Source: Acetobacter syzygii
Lineage (GTDB): Bacteria > Pseudomonadota > Alphaproteobacteria > Acetobacterales > Acetobacteraceae
Reading direction: 5' to 3'
DNA: 64,000 nt
NCBI RefSeq assembly: GCF_000964225.1
Contig: NZ_BAMZ01000009.1
Location: forward strand, 62,001 to 126,000
Shown: positions 53,423 to 63,029 of the stretch, piece after piece
Layout of the letters: each line of letters begins with the position of its first letter
Numbering within the stretch: the first letter of the stretch is position 1
Translations under genes and position numbers: made by a program
The notes under the pieces: model-generated
What the model saw: the letters and a program-made list of their open reading frames with translations, nothing else
The model's database searches: none
Told to the model about the DNA's origin: nothing

Positions 53423-54594
53423 ACCCCTACCCCTTTAAAGAAGGCTTCATAAATCTGGGTCAGTTTTTCCATGTCAGCAATGGCTGCATGTTCATCCACT
53501 TTATGAATACTTGCCCCGACCAGCCCAAACTCCGCTACGGGGCAATAACGTGCAATAAAACGCGCATCAGACGTGCCCCCCCCCGTATCCAGCTTGGGCG
53601 TAAGCCCCGTAACACTTGTAATGGCCTGTTGCAGCACCGCCATTTCCTTACCCGGTGGAGCAAAAAAAGACTCACCACTTATGCTGATGGTAACATGTGA
53701 CCGAGGTGCATACTGGCGGCAGAGTGTTTGTATCCACCCAGCAAGGCCTGTGCCGGTATGCAGGTCATTAAACCGTATGTTCAGCCGTGCTTCTGCCCGG
53801 GCTGGAATCAGGTTGGTGGCCATATTGCCTACGTCCAGACTGGTGACCTGCAGGCTGGAGGGTTCAAAATACTCGGACCCATGATCCAGCGGTGTAGCCA
53901 GCAGGGCATCCAACACCGCCAGCAGGCGATGAACCGGGTTATCCGCACGGTGTGGGTAAGCCACATGCCCCTGCGTTCCCTCAACCACAATATGGGCGTT
54001 CAGGCTCCCACGGCGGCCAACCTTGACCATTTCCCCCAACGTATGGGGGTTTGTAGGCTCACCTACCAGACAGTAATCGGGAATTTCGCCCCGTGCGGCC
54101 ATCCACTCCAGCACCTTCTGGGTGCCATAGGTTGCCGGGCCTTCCTCATCCCCTGTAATCAGCAGGCTGATCGACCCTTCCCCCATGCCTGCCCGTACAC
54201 GGCGGGCAATAGCGGCCAGACAGGCCGCTATGCCACCTTTCATGTCGCACGCACCACGGCCATAAAGAACACCGTCCACCACATCCGCAGCGTATGGCGG
54301 GTGTGTCCAGTCTGCCTCATTCCCAGCAGGCACCACATCCGTGTGCCCTGCGTAGCAGATGTGCGGAGCCCCTTTGCCAAGACGGGCAAAAAAATTGGGG
54401 GTACACGCGGGCCCATCACCAAAAGGCAGATGTGTTACTTCAAAACCAAGCTGTTCCAGCATAGCACCCAGCAAACGCTGGGACTCCCCCGGATCGGGCG
54501 AAACTGAAGGCTGGCGGATGAGCAACCGGGCCACACCCACCGGGTCTGTCAGCGCCAGATCAGCGGGAAGAGAGGCAGGTGTGCCAGTTATCAT
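53419..54594 (-). CDS. dapE: Succinyl-diaminopimelate desuccinylase
   Basis: The 391-residue M20 metallohydrolase removes succinate in lysine and peptidoglycan precursor synthesis. The metal-binding stretches are YAGHTDVVPAG and CDMKGG, and the catalytic Glu is in TGDEEGPA. The dimerisation domain occupies about residues 190-305. The length is normal. It follows dapD by about 30 bases on the same strand. Confidence 0.96.
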   Translation of the reverse strand: MITGTPASLPADLALTDPVGVARLLIRQPSVSPDPGESQRLLGAMLEQLGFEVTHLPFGDGPACTPNFFARLGKGAPHICYAGHTDVVPAGNEADWTHPPYAADVVDGVLYGRGACDMKGGIAACLAAIARRVRAGMGEGSISLLITGDEEGPATYGTQKVLEWMAARGEIPDYCLVGEPTNPHTLGEMVKVGRRGSLNAHIVVEGTQGHVAYPHRADNPVHRLLAVLDALLATPLDHGSEYFEPSSLQVTSLDVGNMATNLIPARAEARLNIRFNDLHTGTGLAGWIQTLCRQYAPRSHVTISISGESFFAPPGKEMAVLQQAITSVTGLTPKLDTGGGTSDARFIARYCPVAEFGLVGASIHKVDEHAAIADMEKLTQIYEAFFKGVGV

Positions 54595-54625
54595 ACGTCA
54601 GTCTCGTTCTTTACAGTCTGGGAGT

Positions 54626-55474
54626 TCAGTCACGCAGCAGTTCGTTGATGGATGTTTTGGAGCGGGTCCGCTCGTCAACACGCTTCACAATCACTGCGCA
54701 GGCCAATGCGGGATTGGGGCGACCATCCGGACCAACCGGGTTGGAAGAAGGCATGGTGCCCGGCACCACCACGGAATAGGCCGGAACGCGACCCATGTAG
54801 ATTTCGCCCGTAGCGCGATCCACAATTTTGGTGGATGCCCCAAGGAACACACCCATGGACAGCACGGAACCCCGCTCCACAATAACGCCTTCAGCGACTT
54901 CCGAACGCGCACCAATAAAGCAGTTGTCTTCAATAATGACAGGGGCGGCCTGCAACGGTTCCAGCACACCACCAATGCCTGCACCACCGCTAATATGGCA
55001 GTTTTTACCAATCTGGGCGCAGCTCCCAACGGTGGCCCATGTATCCACCATGGTGCCGCTATCCACCCGTGCACCAACATTTACAAAGCTGGGCATCAGC
55101 ACCGCACCAGGTGCAATAAAGGCAGAGCGGCGCACAACCGCACCGGGCACTACGCGAAAACCAGCCTTGTCAAAACGGGCCTGATCCCAGCCGGCAAACT
55201 TAAGCGGCACCTTGTCATATGCAGGGGCACCAGCAGCGCCACCGGGCATAACCACGCTATCATTCAGGCGGAAAGACAGCAGAACCGCTTTTTTCAGCCA
55301 TTCGTGCACAACCCATCCATCTTCCTGCGGTGCAGCAACACGCAGACGACCGGAATCCAGTCCTTCCAGCGCAGTTTCAATGGCATCGCGGTCTTTGCCT
55401 ACCGTCGCGGAAGAAATGCCATCGCGGCTTTCCCACAGGGTTTCAATATGAGCGCGGAGGGTTTCGTCTGTCAT
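54626..55474 (-). CDS. dapD: Tetrahydrodipicolinate N-succinyltransferase
   Basis: The 282-residue enzyme uses succinyl-CoA on tetrahydrodipicolinate. The C-terminal part is a left-handed beta-helix with hexapeptide repeats ([30 protein letters not shown]). The start ATG 55474 ([19 protein letters not shown]) fits the family; an upstream in-frame codon at 55522 does not. It lies 135 bases downstream of argB and could belong to the same long transcript. Confidence 0.96.
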   Translation of the reverse strand: MTDETLRAHIETLWESRDGISSATVGKDRDAIETALEGLDSGRLRVAAPQEDGWVVHEWLKKAVLLSFRLNDSVVMPGGAAGAPAYDKVPLKFAGWDQARFDKAGFRVVPGAVVRRSAFIAPGAVLMPSFVNVGARVDSGTMVDTWATVGSCAQIGKNCHISGGAGIGGVLEPLQAAPVIIEDNCFIGARSEVAEGVIVERGSVLSMGVFLGASTKIVDRATGEIYMGRVPAYSVVVPGTMPSSNPVGPDGRPNPALACAVIVKRVDERTRSKTSINELLRD

Positions 55475-55609
55475 GTCACACCGATCAGAAACAATGAAAT
55501 ACAGGCCGGGCAACAGGCCCACCCGGCAACAAAAGAGGAAAAGACCATGCGGACAGGGGCCTGTCCTGTCAACGCGGGTCTTGTTCTGTGCCCTCTGTTC
55601 CGCGCGGGC

Positions 55610-56527
55610 TTATTCCGCGCGGATGAGCGTGCCCGAGCCTGAGGCTGTAAAAAGTTCAAGCAGGCAGGCATGGGGCATACGGCCATCAATAATGACGGCA
55701 CCACTTGCCCCGCCCTGCACAGCCTGAATGCAGGTTTCCACCTTGGGAATCATCCCGCCGGTAATCACCCCTTCCTCAATGGCCTGACGGGCCTGTGCGG
55801 CTGTCAGTTCGGGAATGAGCTTCCCCTGCGCATCCAGCACACCGGGAACATCCGTCAGCATCAGCAGGCGTGTGGCATGTACGGCACCCGCTACGGCTCC
55901 GGCTGCGGTATCAGCGTTAATGTTATAGGTCTCGCCATCCTCACCCAGTCCCACAGGAGCAATAACCGGAATAAGCCCTGACCCGGACAAAGCGTAGATC
56001 ACACGCGGGTCAACCTTGACCGGCTCCCCCACAAAACCCAGATCCAGAACGCGTTCTATCTGGCTATCCATATCCCGCACGGTACGGCGCAGCTTGCGCG
56101 CGGTAATCAGCTTGCCATCCTTGCCAGAAATCCCGACCGCAAGAGCCCCTGCTTCGCAGATCAGTTCCGCGACCTGTTTGTTCACGGAACCAGCCAGCAC
56201 CATTTCGATCACATCCACCACATTGGCGTCTGTTACGCGCAGGCCATCAATAAAATGGGAGGGAATATCCAGCCGTTTGAGCATCTGGTTGATCTGCGGA
56301 CCACCCCCATGCACCACAACAGGGTTAATCCCTACCTGTTTGAGCAGAGCAATATCCCGCCCGAACGTTTTGGCCAGACCAACATCCCCCATTGCGTGGC
56401 CACCATACTTGACCACAATGGTATCGCCCGCGTAGCGCCGCAGGTACGGCAGGGCATTTGCCAGCACGGCGGCCTCATGCACGGCATCGTGCTTGGCACC
56501 GGAAGAAGAAAGTCTCGATTCAGTCAT
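55610..56527 (-). CDS. argB: Acetylglutamate kinase
   Basis: The 305-residue kinase phosphorylates N-acetylglutamate, the second step of arginine synthesis and usually the step inhibited by arginine. [11 protein letters not shown] binds [13 protein letters not shown] binds the substrate, and the C-terminal [15 protein letters not shown] is typical. The start ATG 56527 is preferred to ATG 56557. It is far from argD-argF and sits behind yihA, as in many alphaproteobacteria. Confidence 0.96.
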   Translation of the reverse strand: MTESRLSSSGAKHDAVHEAAVLANALPYLRRYAGDTIVVKYGGHAMGDVGLAKTFGRDIALLKQVGINPVVVHGGGPQINQMLKRLDIPSHFIDGLRVTDANVVDVIEMVLAGSVNKQVAELICEAGALAVGISGKDGKLITARKLRRTVRDMDSQIERVLDLGFVGEPVKVDPRVIYALSGSGLIPVIAPVGLGEDGETYNINADTAAGAVAGAVHATRLLMLTDVPGVLDAQGKLIPELTAAQARQAIEEGVITGGMIPKVETCIQAVQGGASGAVIIDGRMPHACLLELFTASGSGTLIRAE

Positions 56528-56566
56528 GCTCTGAAAGTCCTGCCGTCGTCTGTCCATTTTCCCTGA

Positions 56567-57238
56567 TCAAGACAGGGCAAACTCTGCCAGTTCCGCCCGC
56601 AACGCCTCAATGCCCTGCCCGGTCTGGCTGCTGGTAAGAGAAAGGTGGGGAAAAGCCGCCGCATGGCGCGCTATCTCGGCCTCCACATCGGCCTGCTTGC
56701 GCGCCAGTGCGGTAGGTTTAACATCATCACACTTGGTCAGCACGACCTGAAAGCTGACAGCCGCACGGTCAAGCAGCTTCATGACCTCCTGATCATGGGT
56801 CTTGATTTCCACCCGTGCGTCCAGCAGCAGAACAACCCTGCGCAGGCTTGGCCGACCACGCAGGTAGTCAAACATCATTTCCTGCCAGTCTTCCTTAACG
56901 GACTTGGCGGCACGGGCAAAACCGTAGCCCGGCATGTCCACCAGCATGAGGCGCTGGGCAAGATCAAAAAAGTTGAGCTGTTTGGTACGCCCCGGCTCGG
57001 ACGAGGCACGCGCCAACGTTTTACGCCCGGTTAACGCATTGATCAGGCTGGACTTACCCACATTGGAGCGACCAGCAAACGCAATTTCTGGCAAGGTCTG
57101 TGGCGGGAGCTGACCCAGCTTTTGCGCACCAAAAACAAAATCACATGAACCGGCAAAAAGCCGCCGCCCTTCTTCCAGAGCGGCGGCGATATCTGCTTCG
57201 TCCTTCAGTTCACGAAAAGAAGGCTCTTGATGCATCAT
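56567..57238 (-). CDS. yihA: Ribosome biogenesis GTPase YihA/YsxC (EngB)
   Basis: The 223-residue GTPase assists assembly of the large ribosomal subunit. G1 is GRSNVGKSS, G3 is DMPGYG and G4 is TKCD. The N-terminal 45 residues are longer than in E. coli. The start overlaps the yidC stop by four bases; ATG 57235 is a second option. It belongs to the rpmH-rnpA-yidC-yihA cluster. Confidence 0.95.
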   Translation of the reverse strand: MMHQEPSFRELKDEADIAAALEEGRRLFAGSCDFVFGAQKLGQLPPQTLPEIAFAGRSNVGKSSLINALTGRKTLARASSEPGRTKQLNFFDLAQRLMLVDMPGYGFARAAKSVKEDWQEMMFDYLRGRPSLRRVVLLLDARVEIKTHDQEVMKLLDRAAVSFQVVLTKCDDVKPTALARKQADVEAEIARHAAAFPHLSLTSSQTGQGIEALRAELAEFALS

Positions 57239-59001
57239 TTTTTAGCAACCAGTTGAGGCTTGGCGTCGGCTGCCTTGAGACGACCCATGATAATAAGCTG
57301 CTGTATGGCAGTCAGCACATTGCTCCAGCAGTAGTAGATGACCAGACCAACCGGCTGCCGCGCCATAAAGAAGGTAAACAGCAGCGGAATGAACATCATC
57401 ACCTTCTGCTGGGCCGGGTCCATGCTGGTCGAGCTGGCGCTGACCTTCTGCATAACAAACATGGTTGCACCATACAGGATGGGCCATGCACCCAGCGTAA
57501 GCAGCGGCACATACTGCGCCGGGTCAAAGGGGATCAGTCCGAACAGGTTGAAAATATTCGTAGGGTCCTGCGCAGAAAGATCTTTGACCCAGCCAATAAA
57601 CGGAGCCTGCCGCATTTCAATCGTGACATACAGGTCCTTGTACAGGCACCAGAAAACCGGAGCCTGAATGAACAGCGGCAAAAATCCGCCAAACAGGCTT
57701 ACGTTTTCCTTGCGGTACAGCGCCATAATCTGCTGCTGCATGACCATTGGGTCATCCTTGTGGCGCGCACGGATCAGATCGACCTGTGGTTTCAGCCGGG
57801 ATGTTTTCCACGTCATGCGCATCTGCTTGATGGTCAACGGCAGGAACGCAACCTTAACAATAACTGTAAAGGTCAGCAGAGCCAGACCAAAGCTACCCAG
57901 ATGGCTGTTCAGCCAATCCAGCACAAAGAACACCGGGCGCGTCAGGAACGAAAGCCACCCGAAGTCCACAGCCTTCCAGAACATGGGAATGTGCAGGTCG
58001 TGCTCGTACTGCTCAAGCAGCCGCACTTCTTTGGCACCGGCAAACACATGCGCCTGTGTGGAGACCGTCTGCCCGGCAGGCACCTGCACAGGGGCCGTAG
58101 CGGTAAACCCGACCTGATACTGGGTCTGGGCCGCTTGCCACGCATACGTACCAACCACGCTGGATGCCTGATCCGGCACAATGGCCATCAGCCAGTATTT
58201 GTCCGTAATACCTGCCCAGCCACCTGTACCCTGATGGCTCCAGGCCACATTTTCAGGCGGGACACCATCATTCCGAACAGACTTGTAGGATCCTTCGTTC
58301 AGGCGCCCATCAATAACGGAAATCGGGCCTTCATGCACCAGCATTCCGCCGGTTTCCTCCGGGGTGTAACCACGATTGACCCGGTAGTAAGGATACAGCG
58401 CCACGCTCTGCCCCGTTGCATTGTGCACGCGCTGGGTCACGGTGAACATGTAGTCCTTGTCCACTCCAAGAGCGATTTCGAACGTCAGTCCCTGAGCATT
58501 ATCCCAGCTCAATGTAATCGGGTGTTCAGCATCAAGCTGTGTGCCGGATGCCTTCCAGACTGTGCGGGCATTGGGCAGGGCCACAGGCACGTCAGACGTT
58601 GCAGCGCGCCAGCCAAAATCCACATAATCCGCACGTTTGGTGCCAACAGGGCTGAGCACGCGTACATCCGGGCTGTCGGGCTTTACGGTCTCACGGTACT
58701 GTTTGAGCACCAGATCATCCAAACGGGCGCCACGCAGATTAATGCTGCCCTGCACGGACGGCGCATTAATGGCGAGGCGCGTATCTGGCCCATCAGACGC
58801 ATCGTCGGTAGCGGTTGCGGATGTTTGGCCTGCTACGGCTGGCCCAGCGGCAGAAGGCTGGGCAGCCGTGGATGGGCTGGCAGCAGTCTGCGCAACCTGT
58901 GCCGCAGGCTGGTGTGCTGGAGCCTGAGGAAAGAAATAATCAAACCCAATAAGAACCAGAGCTGACAACAATGTTGCCAGTATGAGACGTTTTGAATCCA
59001 T
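57235..59001 (-). CDS. yidC: Membrane protein insertase YidC
   Basis: The 588-residue protein inserts proteins into the inner membrane. It has an N-terminal helix (about residues 4-23), a large periplasmic beta-domain (to about 350), and five membrane segments at the C-terminus with FGGFLPLFIQAPVFW. A Pro/Ala-rich linker follows the first helix. The start ATG 59001 (MDSKRLILATLLSAL) is chosen over the longer frame from 59028. A 129-base gap separates it from rnpA. Confidence 0.97.
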   Translation of the reverse strand: MDSKRLILATLLSALVLIGFDYFFPQAPAHQPAAQVAQTAASPSTAAQPSAAGPAVAGQTSATATDDASDGPDTRLAINAPSVQGSINLRGARLDDLVLKQYRETVKPDSPDVRVLSPVGTKRADYVDFGWRAATSDVPVALPNARTVWKASGTQLDAEHPITLSWDNAQGLTFEIALGVDKDYMFTVTQRVHNATGQSVALYPYYRVNRGYTPEETGGMLVHEGPISVIDGRLNEGSYKSVRNDGVPPENVAWSHQGTGGWAGITDKYWLMAIVPDQASSVVGTYAWQAAQTQYQVGFTATAPVQVPAGQTVSTQAHVFAGAKEVRLLEQYEHDLHIPMFWKAVDFGWLSFLTRPVFFVLDWLNSHLGSFGLALLTFTVIVKVAFLPLTIKQMRMTWKTSRLKPQVDLIRARHKDDPMVMQQQIMALYRKENVSLFGGFLPLFIQAPVFWCLYKDLYVTIEMRQAPFIGWVKDLSAQDPTNIFNLFGLIPFDPAQYVPLLTLGAWPILYGATMFVMQKVSASSTSMDPAQQKVMMFIPLLFTFFMARQPVGLVIYYCWSNVLTAIQQLIIMGRLKAADAKPQLVAKK

Positions 59002-59130
59002 GAGCTCTGGCCTACTGGCCCCCTGCACATAACAAAAATGGAAAACTCAACAACCGAGCAAAAACCACAGGGGCTTGCCCGGCACAACCGTGTTCCAGCG
59101 CAGGATCGACAGGAATGCAAGGCGGGACAC

Positions 59131-59511
59131 TTATAAATCCCGCATACAGAGCTTCAACGCTTTGCGAAAATCTGCCACCAGCGCATCAAAGGCACGGTCA
59201 CGCGTTGCACCACGCCCTATAAGCACCAGATCAAAACCGCTCAGCGGTGTATCGGCTTCCACTCTCCGTACGACCTCACGCAGCCTACGGCGCACCCGGT
59301 TACGCACCACGGCATTACCGACTTTTTTAGTCACCGTGAAGCCAACACGAGCGGGGTCCGAATCGGGCCGCCTGTAAAGCTGAAGGACAAGACCAGACAC
59401 CGGAGCTTTACGCCCCTTGGCCGCCATAAAGAGAAATTCCTTTCTCTTTTTAAGCCGCAAAGACACATGCGTCCCTGCCGCTGGCTGCTCCTGACCTTCA
59501 GACCAGTCCAT
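59131..59511 (-). CDS. rnpA: Ribonuclease P protein component
   Basis: The 126-residue basic protein helps RNase P RNA process tRNA 5' ends. The conserved RNR motif is visible in AVVRNRVRRRLREVVR, with RVGFTVTKKVG before it. The N-terminal 18 residues before LKKRKEF are extra. ATG 59511 is used; a TTG one codon upstream is possible. It follows rpmH by 24 bases and is read from the same promoter. Confidence 0.95.
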   Translation of the reverse strand: MDWSEGQEQPAAGTHVSLRLKKRKEFLFMAAKGRKAPVSGLVLQLYRRPDSDPARVGFTVTKKVGNAVVRNRVRRRLREVVRRVEADTPLSGFDLVLIGRGATRDRAFDALVADFRKALKLCMRDL

Positions 59512-59535
59512 CAAAGCCGGACTGCCGGACAGCGC

Positions 59536-59670
59536 TTACGCGGAAAGGCGCTTGCGGCCCTTGGAACGACGGTTTGCAAGGATACGACGGCCGCCAACGG
59601 TAGCCGAACGGGTGCGGAACCCGTGACGACGCTTGCGGACCAGCCGGGACGGTTGATAAGTGCGCTTCAT
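59536..59670 (-). CDS. rpmH: 50S ribosomal protein L34
   Basis: The 44-residue basic ribosomal protein matches L34 over its whole length, starting [18 protein letters not shown] and containing the GRRILANRR segment. The start has GAAGGGAG upstream. It is the first gene of the minus-strand run rpmH-rnpA-yidC-yihA. Confidence 0.98.
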   Translation of the reverse strand: MKRTYQPSRLVRKRRHGFRTRSATVGGRRILANRRSKGRKRLSA

Positions 59671-59742
59671 GGCTGCACTCCCTTCAGTTTGAATATGCTT
59701 CGCCTGTGGCTGCGTAAGCGCCACACTCTCTTGAAGTCGCGG

Positions 59743-59771
59743 CTTATAAAGTTCAGATAGAAGAACGTCAA
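59743..59771 (-). promoter_or_regulatory. Sigma-70 promoter of rpmH
   Basis: On the minus strand TTGACG (59766-59771) and TATAAG (59743-59748) are separated by 17 bases, about 75 bases before the rpmH start. The spacing and both boxes are near consensus, as expected for a highly expressed ribosomal gene. Confidence 0.7.
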
Positions 59772-59832
59772 TGTGCAGCGCAGAGTCGCACGACTATTCC
59801 CGCAAGATCATCCGCATGGTGACAAAGACGCA

Positions 59833-60228
59833 ATGCTCCCTGCCTCCATACCCCTTCGCAGTCTTCTGGCCATTATTGGCCTGCCTGTTCTCGCCTGCCT
59901 GCTTGCTGTGGGCATAGGAGCCTCGCTCCCCATAACAACCGTTCTGGTAGGGCTTGCGGCAGCCTGCGCGGCGGGGATAGTGGCTTATACCCCCTCCCCG
60001 CAACCCGTTGCAGCACCTGTTGCGGACAAACCGGTCACACCTACCGCGACCGCTCCCCAGCCAGACCCCAAACTACGGCACGACATACGCGGTATTATTT
60101 CCCCCGCCATGCTGGCCGCCGAGCAACTCTCGCTAATGCAGGACCCCACCGTACAAAAAGCGGCAGAAACAATTAATGATTCGCTAGACCGGCTGACCGC
60201 CCGCCTCAAACAGCGACCACCACTTTAA
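59833..60228 (+). CDS. Small membrane protein with a histidine-kinase-like H-box
   Basis: The 131-residue protein starts at ATG 59833. Two hydrophobic segments (about residues 10-30 and 32-52) are followed by a Pro/Ala/Thr linker and a C-terminal helical part with RHDIRGIISPAMLAAEQL, which looks like the H-box of histidine kinases (a His followed by acidic and aliphatic residues) and a second helix (LDRLTARLKQ). No ATPase domain follows. It may be a phosphotransfer or dimerisation protein that pairs with a kinase or response regulator; this is inference. Confidence 0.68.
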   Translation: MLPASIPLRSLLAIIGLPVLACLLAVGIGASLPITTVLVGLAAACAAGIVAYTPSPQPVAAPVADKPVTPTATAPQPDPKLRHDIRGIISPAMLAAEQLSLMQDPTVQKAAETINDSLDRLTARLKQRPPL

Positions 60229-60242
60229 GCGTGGCCCTGTGT

Positions 60243-60632
60243 TTATGACAGCTCGATCAATTCCACCTTGTAGCCATCCGGGTCTTCCACAAAAGCAATG
60301 ACCGTAGTGCCAAACTTGACTGGACCAGCCTCTCGCGTCACCTTGCCACCGCCTGCACGAATACGCTCCACGACTGCGGCAAGGTCCGGCACACCTACGG
60401 CAAAATGCCCAAAGCCGGTGCCCACATCGTAACCATCATCCTGCCCCCAGTTGTAGGTCAGTTCAATTTCGGCCTGACCGGAGGCATTATCCGCAAACCC
60501 GATAAAAACCAGAGTATATTTACCTTCTGGCACGTCCTTCCGACGTAACTCGTGCATTCCCAGCAGGCGATAAAACGCCAGACTCTGCTCCAGATTCCGA
60601 ACGCGCACCATTGTGTGCAAATAACTCGGCAT
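60243..60632 (-). CDS. gloA: Lactoylglutathione lyase (glyoxalase I)
   Basis: The 129-residue metalloenzyme detoxifies methylglyoxal. The four metal ligands typical of the family are visible: His in YLHTMVRV, Glu in AEIELTYNW, His in GFGHFAVGV and Glu in GYKVELIE. The start ATG 60632 has GGGGGA at good distance. It is convergent with the H-box gene, 14 bases apart, and lies 40 bases downstream of lpxI. Confidence 0.96.
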   Translation of the reverse strand: MPSYLHTMVRVRNLEQSLAFYRLLGMHELRRKDVPEGKYTLVFIGFADNASGQAEIELTYNWGQDDGYDVGTGFGHFAVGVPDLAAVVERIRAGGGKVTREAGPVKFGTTVIAFVEDPDGYKVELIELS

Positions 60633-60672
60633 GACGTATCCCCCGTGAATTCTGAATGTTTTTACGCGGCTC

Positions 60673-61527
60673 TTATGCTGGTGTTGCCCCATATGTCGCC
60701 GGGTCTATGGCAATCAGGAACATGCCAAGGCGGTCAGCCTCGGCCTGGCATTCGCTTCTGTCCGTCAGCAGAGTATTGCCCGCTTCAAACGCAATACCAC
60801 GTAAGCCCGCAGCATGGGCATTACGTACCGTAACCGGACCCAGAGTTGGCATATCGGCTCTTTTTTCCTGCCCCGGCTTCAGCAGTTTGACCAGTACACC
60901 ACCTTCTCCCGGCTGGCGACACGCACCAGAACGGGCCAGCATGGCATCCGTGCCTTCCATGGCCTCCACAGCAAGCACAACACCATTTTGCACAACGCAC
61001 CCCTGCCCAATATCCAGCCGCCCTAAAGCCTGAGCAACCATCACACCATGGCGAATATCGGCCTGTGCGTGCGCATCTGGGACGTACCGCCCAAGAACAC
61101 CGGATTTTACCACGGAATGGGACAGAAACTCATGCGCGCCGCGCACATGAAAACCCTCCTCGCCCAGAATGCGCACCAGAGCCGCCAAGAGCCCATCATC
61201 CCCGGCAAAAAGAGCTTTGCCAAGGCGGGCCAGAATACGCGCCCCTTCGGAATCGGGGCATAGGCTCCGCAGCGAAGGGCGGCGGATTGGACCAATCAAA
61301 ACCAGTTCCGTGCAACCGTGCGCCCGCAAAAGGCTGAGCATACGCCCGGCAGCACCAAGGCGAACGCACTCATGCGGCCACGGAGCAATCACATCGGGTT
61401 CGGCAAACCCTTCAAACCCGATAATAAAAACCGGCTGACCGGCGGCTTTAGCGGCCTCCGCCACTTTGGCAGGTAAGGGGCCACCGCCTGCCAAAATGCC
61501 AACAGCAGCCGCTGGCACTGCGTTCAC
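60673..61527 (-). CDS. lpxI: UDP-2,3-diacylglucosamine pyrophosphatase LpxI
   Basis: The 284-residue enzyme hydrolyses UDP-2,3-diacylglucosamine to lipid X, the fourth step of lipid A synthesis. The N-terminal [19 protein letters not shown] and a late [23 protein letters not shown] match the DUF1009/LpxI family. Alphaproteobacteria use LpxI in place of LpxH. Its start overlaps the lpxA stop by four bases. Confidence 0.95.
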   Translation of the reverse strand: MNAVPAAAVGILAGGGPLPAKVAEAAKAAGQPVFIIGFEGFAEPDVIAPWPHECVRLGAAGRMLSLLRAHGCTELVLIGPIRRPSLRSLCPDSEGARILARLGKALFAGDDGLLAALVRILGEEGFHVRGAHEFLSHSVVKSGVLGRYVPDAHAQADIRHGVMVAQALGRLDIGQGCVVQNGVVLAVEAMEGTDAMLARSGACRQPGEGGVLVKLLKPGQEKRADMPTLGPVTVRNAHAAGLRGIAFEAGNTLLTDRSECQAEADRLGMFLIAIDPATYGATPA

Positions 61528-62384
61528 GCGCCTTCGGTTTCCGCCTGATCTGCGGCACCACCCCGTGCGGGACGCACCAAACCTCTGTGAGAGGGGGCAT
61601 CAATAAAATTCAGGATTTCCTGTATCCGCACATCGCTGCTGCATTCCTGCCGAACCTGCTCCAGCCGGACCTGAAAAGACGCGCCCCCACTGACTTTAGG
61701 GTAAAGCGTAAAAAAGGCTTTGCGCATCCGATGAATTTCAGCCGACTGCACGCCATTACGACGCAACCAAATCCAGTGCAGACCAATCAGCCGGGCACGG
61801 TTACCCAGCACACTCCCATAGGGAATAACATCCGCCTCGACCCCGGCCACTCCGCCAACCAGTGCTGCATGACCAATACGCACAAACTGATGGATGGCGG
61901 CAGAGCCCATAATCCGCGCATCATTGCCAATCGTCACATGGCCACCCATGACCACGTTATTGACAATAATCACCCTGTCACCCAGCACACAGTCATGCGC
62001 AACATGGGCATTAGCCATGATGAGCACATCCTGACCAACCCGTGTTATTCCAGACCCCGTGGCAGTTCCCCGGTGAATGGTTGCATGTTCACGCACAACC
62101 GTACGCGCACCCACCTCACACCGTGTTGGCTCGCCTTTGTATTTCAGGTCCTGTGGGGCCATCCCCACCGTGCAGAACGGAAAATAACGCGAATGCGCAC
62201 CCAGATGGGTGTGACCATCCACAACAACGTGGGAGATCAGTTCAACACCATCATCCACAACAACGTTTGGCCCAACGGAACACCAAGGGCCAATAACCAC
62301 GCCCTGCCCGAGCCGTGCGCCCGGAGCAACCAAAGCCGTTGGATGAACAAGCGTTTGCCTAGCTTCCCCTACAGCGTGCACCAC
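61524..62384 (-). CDS. lpxA: UDP-N-acetylglucosamine acyltransferase LpxA
   Basis: The 286-residue cytoplasmic enzyme adds the first acyl chain to UDP-GlcNAc. The N-terminal two-thirds is a left-handed beta-helix of hexapeptide repeats. The catalytic His is in ANAHVAHDC, and the C-terminal helical domain follows. The C-terminus is longer than in E. coli (262 residues). The gene follows fabZ by 123 bases. Confidence 0.96.
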   Translation of the reverse strand: MVHAVGEARQTLVHPTALVAPGARLGQGVVIGPWCSVGPNVVVDDGVELISHVVVDGHTHLGAHSRYFPFCTVGMAPQDLKYKGEPTRCEVGARTVVREHATIHRGTATGSGITRVGQDVLIMANAHVAHDCVLGDRVIIVNNVVMGGHVTIGNDARIMGSAAIHQFVRIGHAALVGGVAGVEADVIPYGSVLGNRARLIGLHWIWLRRNGVQSAEIHRMRKAFFTLYPKVSGGASFQVRLEQVRQECSSDVRIQEILNFIDAPSHRGLVRPARGGAADQAETEGA

Positions 62385-62507
62385 TTCAGTTCCTTATCTT
62401 CCGCTTGCCCATGATTGAGGGCGTGGATTCCCGCGTAAAGTGGCCTTGCCAATACAACGCAAAGTTGGAGCATATATTGGCCTCACAGCCCCACCAAGCG
62501 CAAAAAT

Positions 62508-62984
62508 TCAGCCCATAATCATGGCGCTAAAAGTAGCTTCTGCCACAGTAACGCCATCAACCCGTGCTTCCCCACGGAACTTCCACACGTTTGAACGGTG
62601 CCGTTCCTTGACAACATGAATACGCAACTGATCGCCCGGCTCTACCGGACGCCGAAACTTTGCGCCTTCGATGGTCATGAAATAAACGAGCTTGCCTTCA
62701 AAGGCCTCGCCCAAGGTCAGCACCACAAGCGTAGCGGCTGTCTGGGCCATGGCTTCCACAATAAGGACGCCGGGCATAACGGGCCGTCCGGGAAAATGCC
62801 CCGGAAAAAACGGTTCGTTGACCGAGACATTTTTGATACCTGTTGCTTCTTCCCCCAGGACAATATCTTCCATCCTGTCGATCAGAAGAAAAGGATACCT
62901 GTGAGGAATCGCCTGCATGATACGGTTGACATCAATACGTGCGATTGTCTGGCCGTCCTGCCGGGATTCTTGTTTTGTCTCCAC
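62508..62984 (-). CDS. fabZ: 3-hydroxyacyl-ACP dehydratase FabZ
   Basis: The 158-residue hot-dog enzyme dehydrates 3-hydroxyacyl-ACP in fatty acid synthesis. PHRYPFLLIDR and FFPGHFPGRPVMPG carry the catalytic His, and LIVEAMAQ carries the catalytic Glu. Linked to lpxD and lpxA as in most Gram-negative bacteria, it competes with LpxA and LpxD for the same acyl-ACP pool. Confidence 0.97.
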   Translation of the reverse strand: METKQESRQDGQTIARIDVNRIMQAIPHRYPFLLIDRMEDIVLGEEATGIKNVSVNEPFFPGHFPGRPVMPGVLIVEAMAQTAATLVVLTLGEAFEGKLVYFMTIEGAKFRRPVEPGDQLRIHVVKERHRSNVWKFRGEARVDGVTVAEATFSAMIMG

Positions 62985-63029
62985 GTCCCCTAAACCACCC
63001 TCTGTACCGGAACCTGTCCGGAAATAAGT

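Noticed and set aside
54359-55642. A 427-codon plus-strand frame opposite dapE and dapD
   Set aside because: It is antisense to two certain biosynthetic genes with clear motifs and has no recognisable domain.
57100-58965. A 621-codon open frame on the plus strand opposite yidC and yihA
   Set aside because: It is exactly antisense to two certain genes, is rich in His, Arg and Gln, and has no domain. High GC content keeps antisense frames open.
59047-59130. A 27-codon GTG-started frame as a yidD remnant
   Set aside because: It shows none of the Cys/Pro-rich YidD motif and is probably chance.
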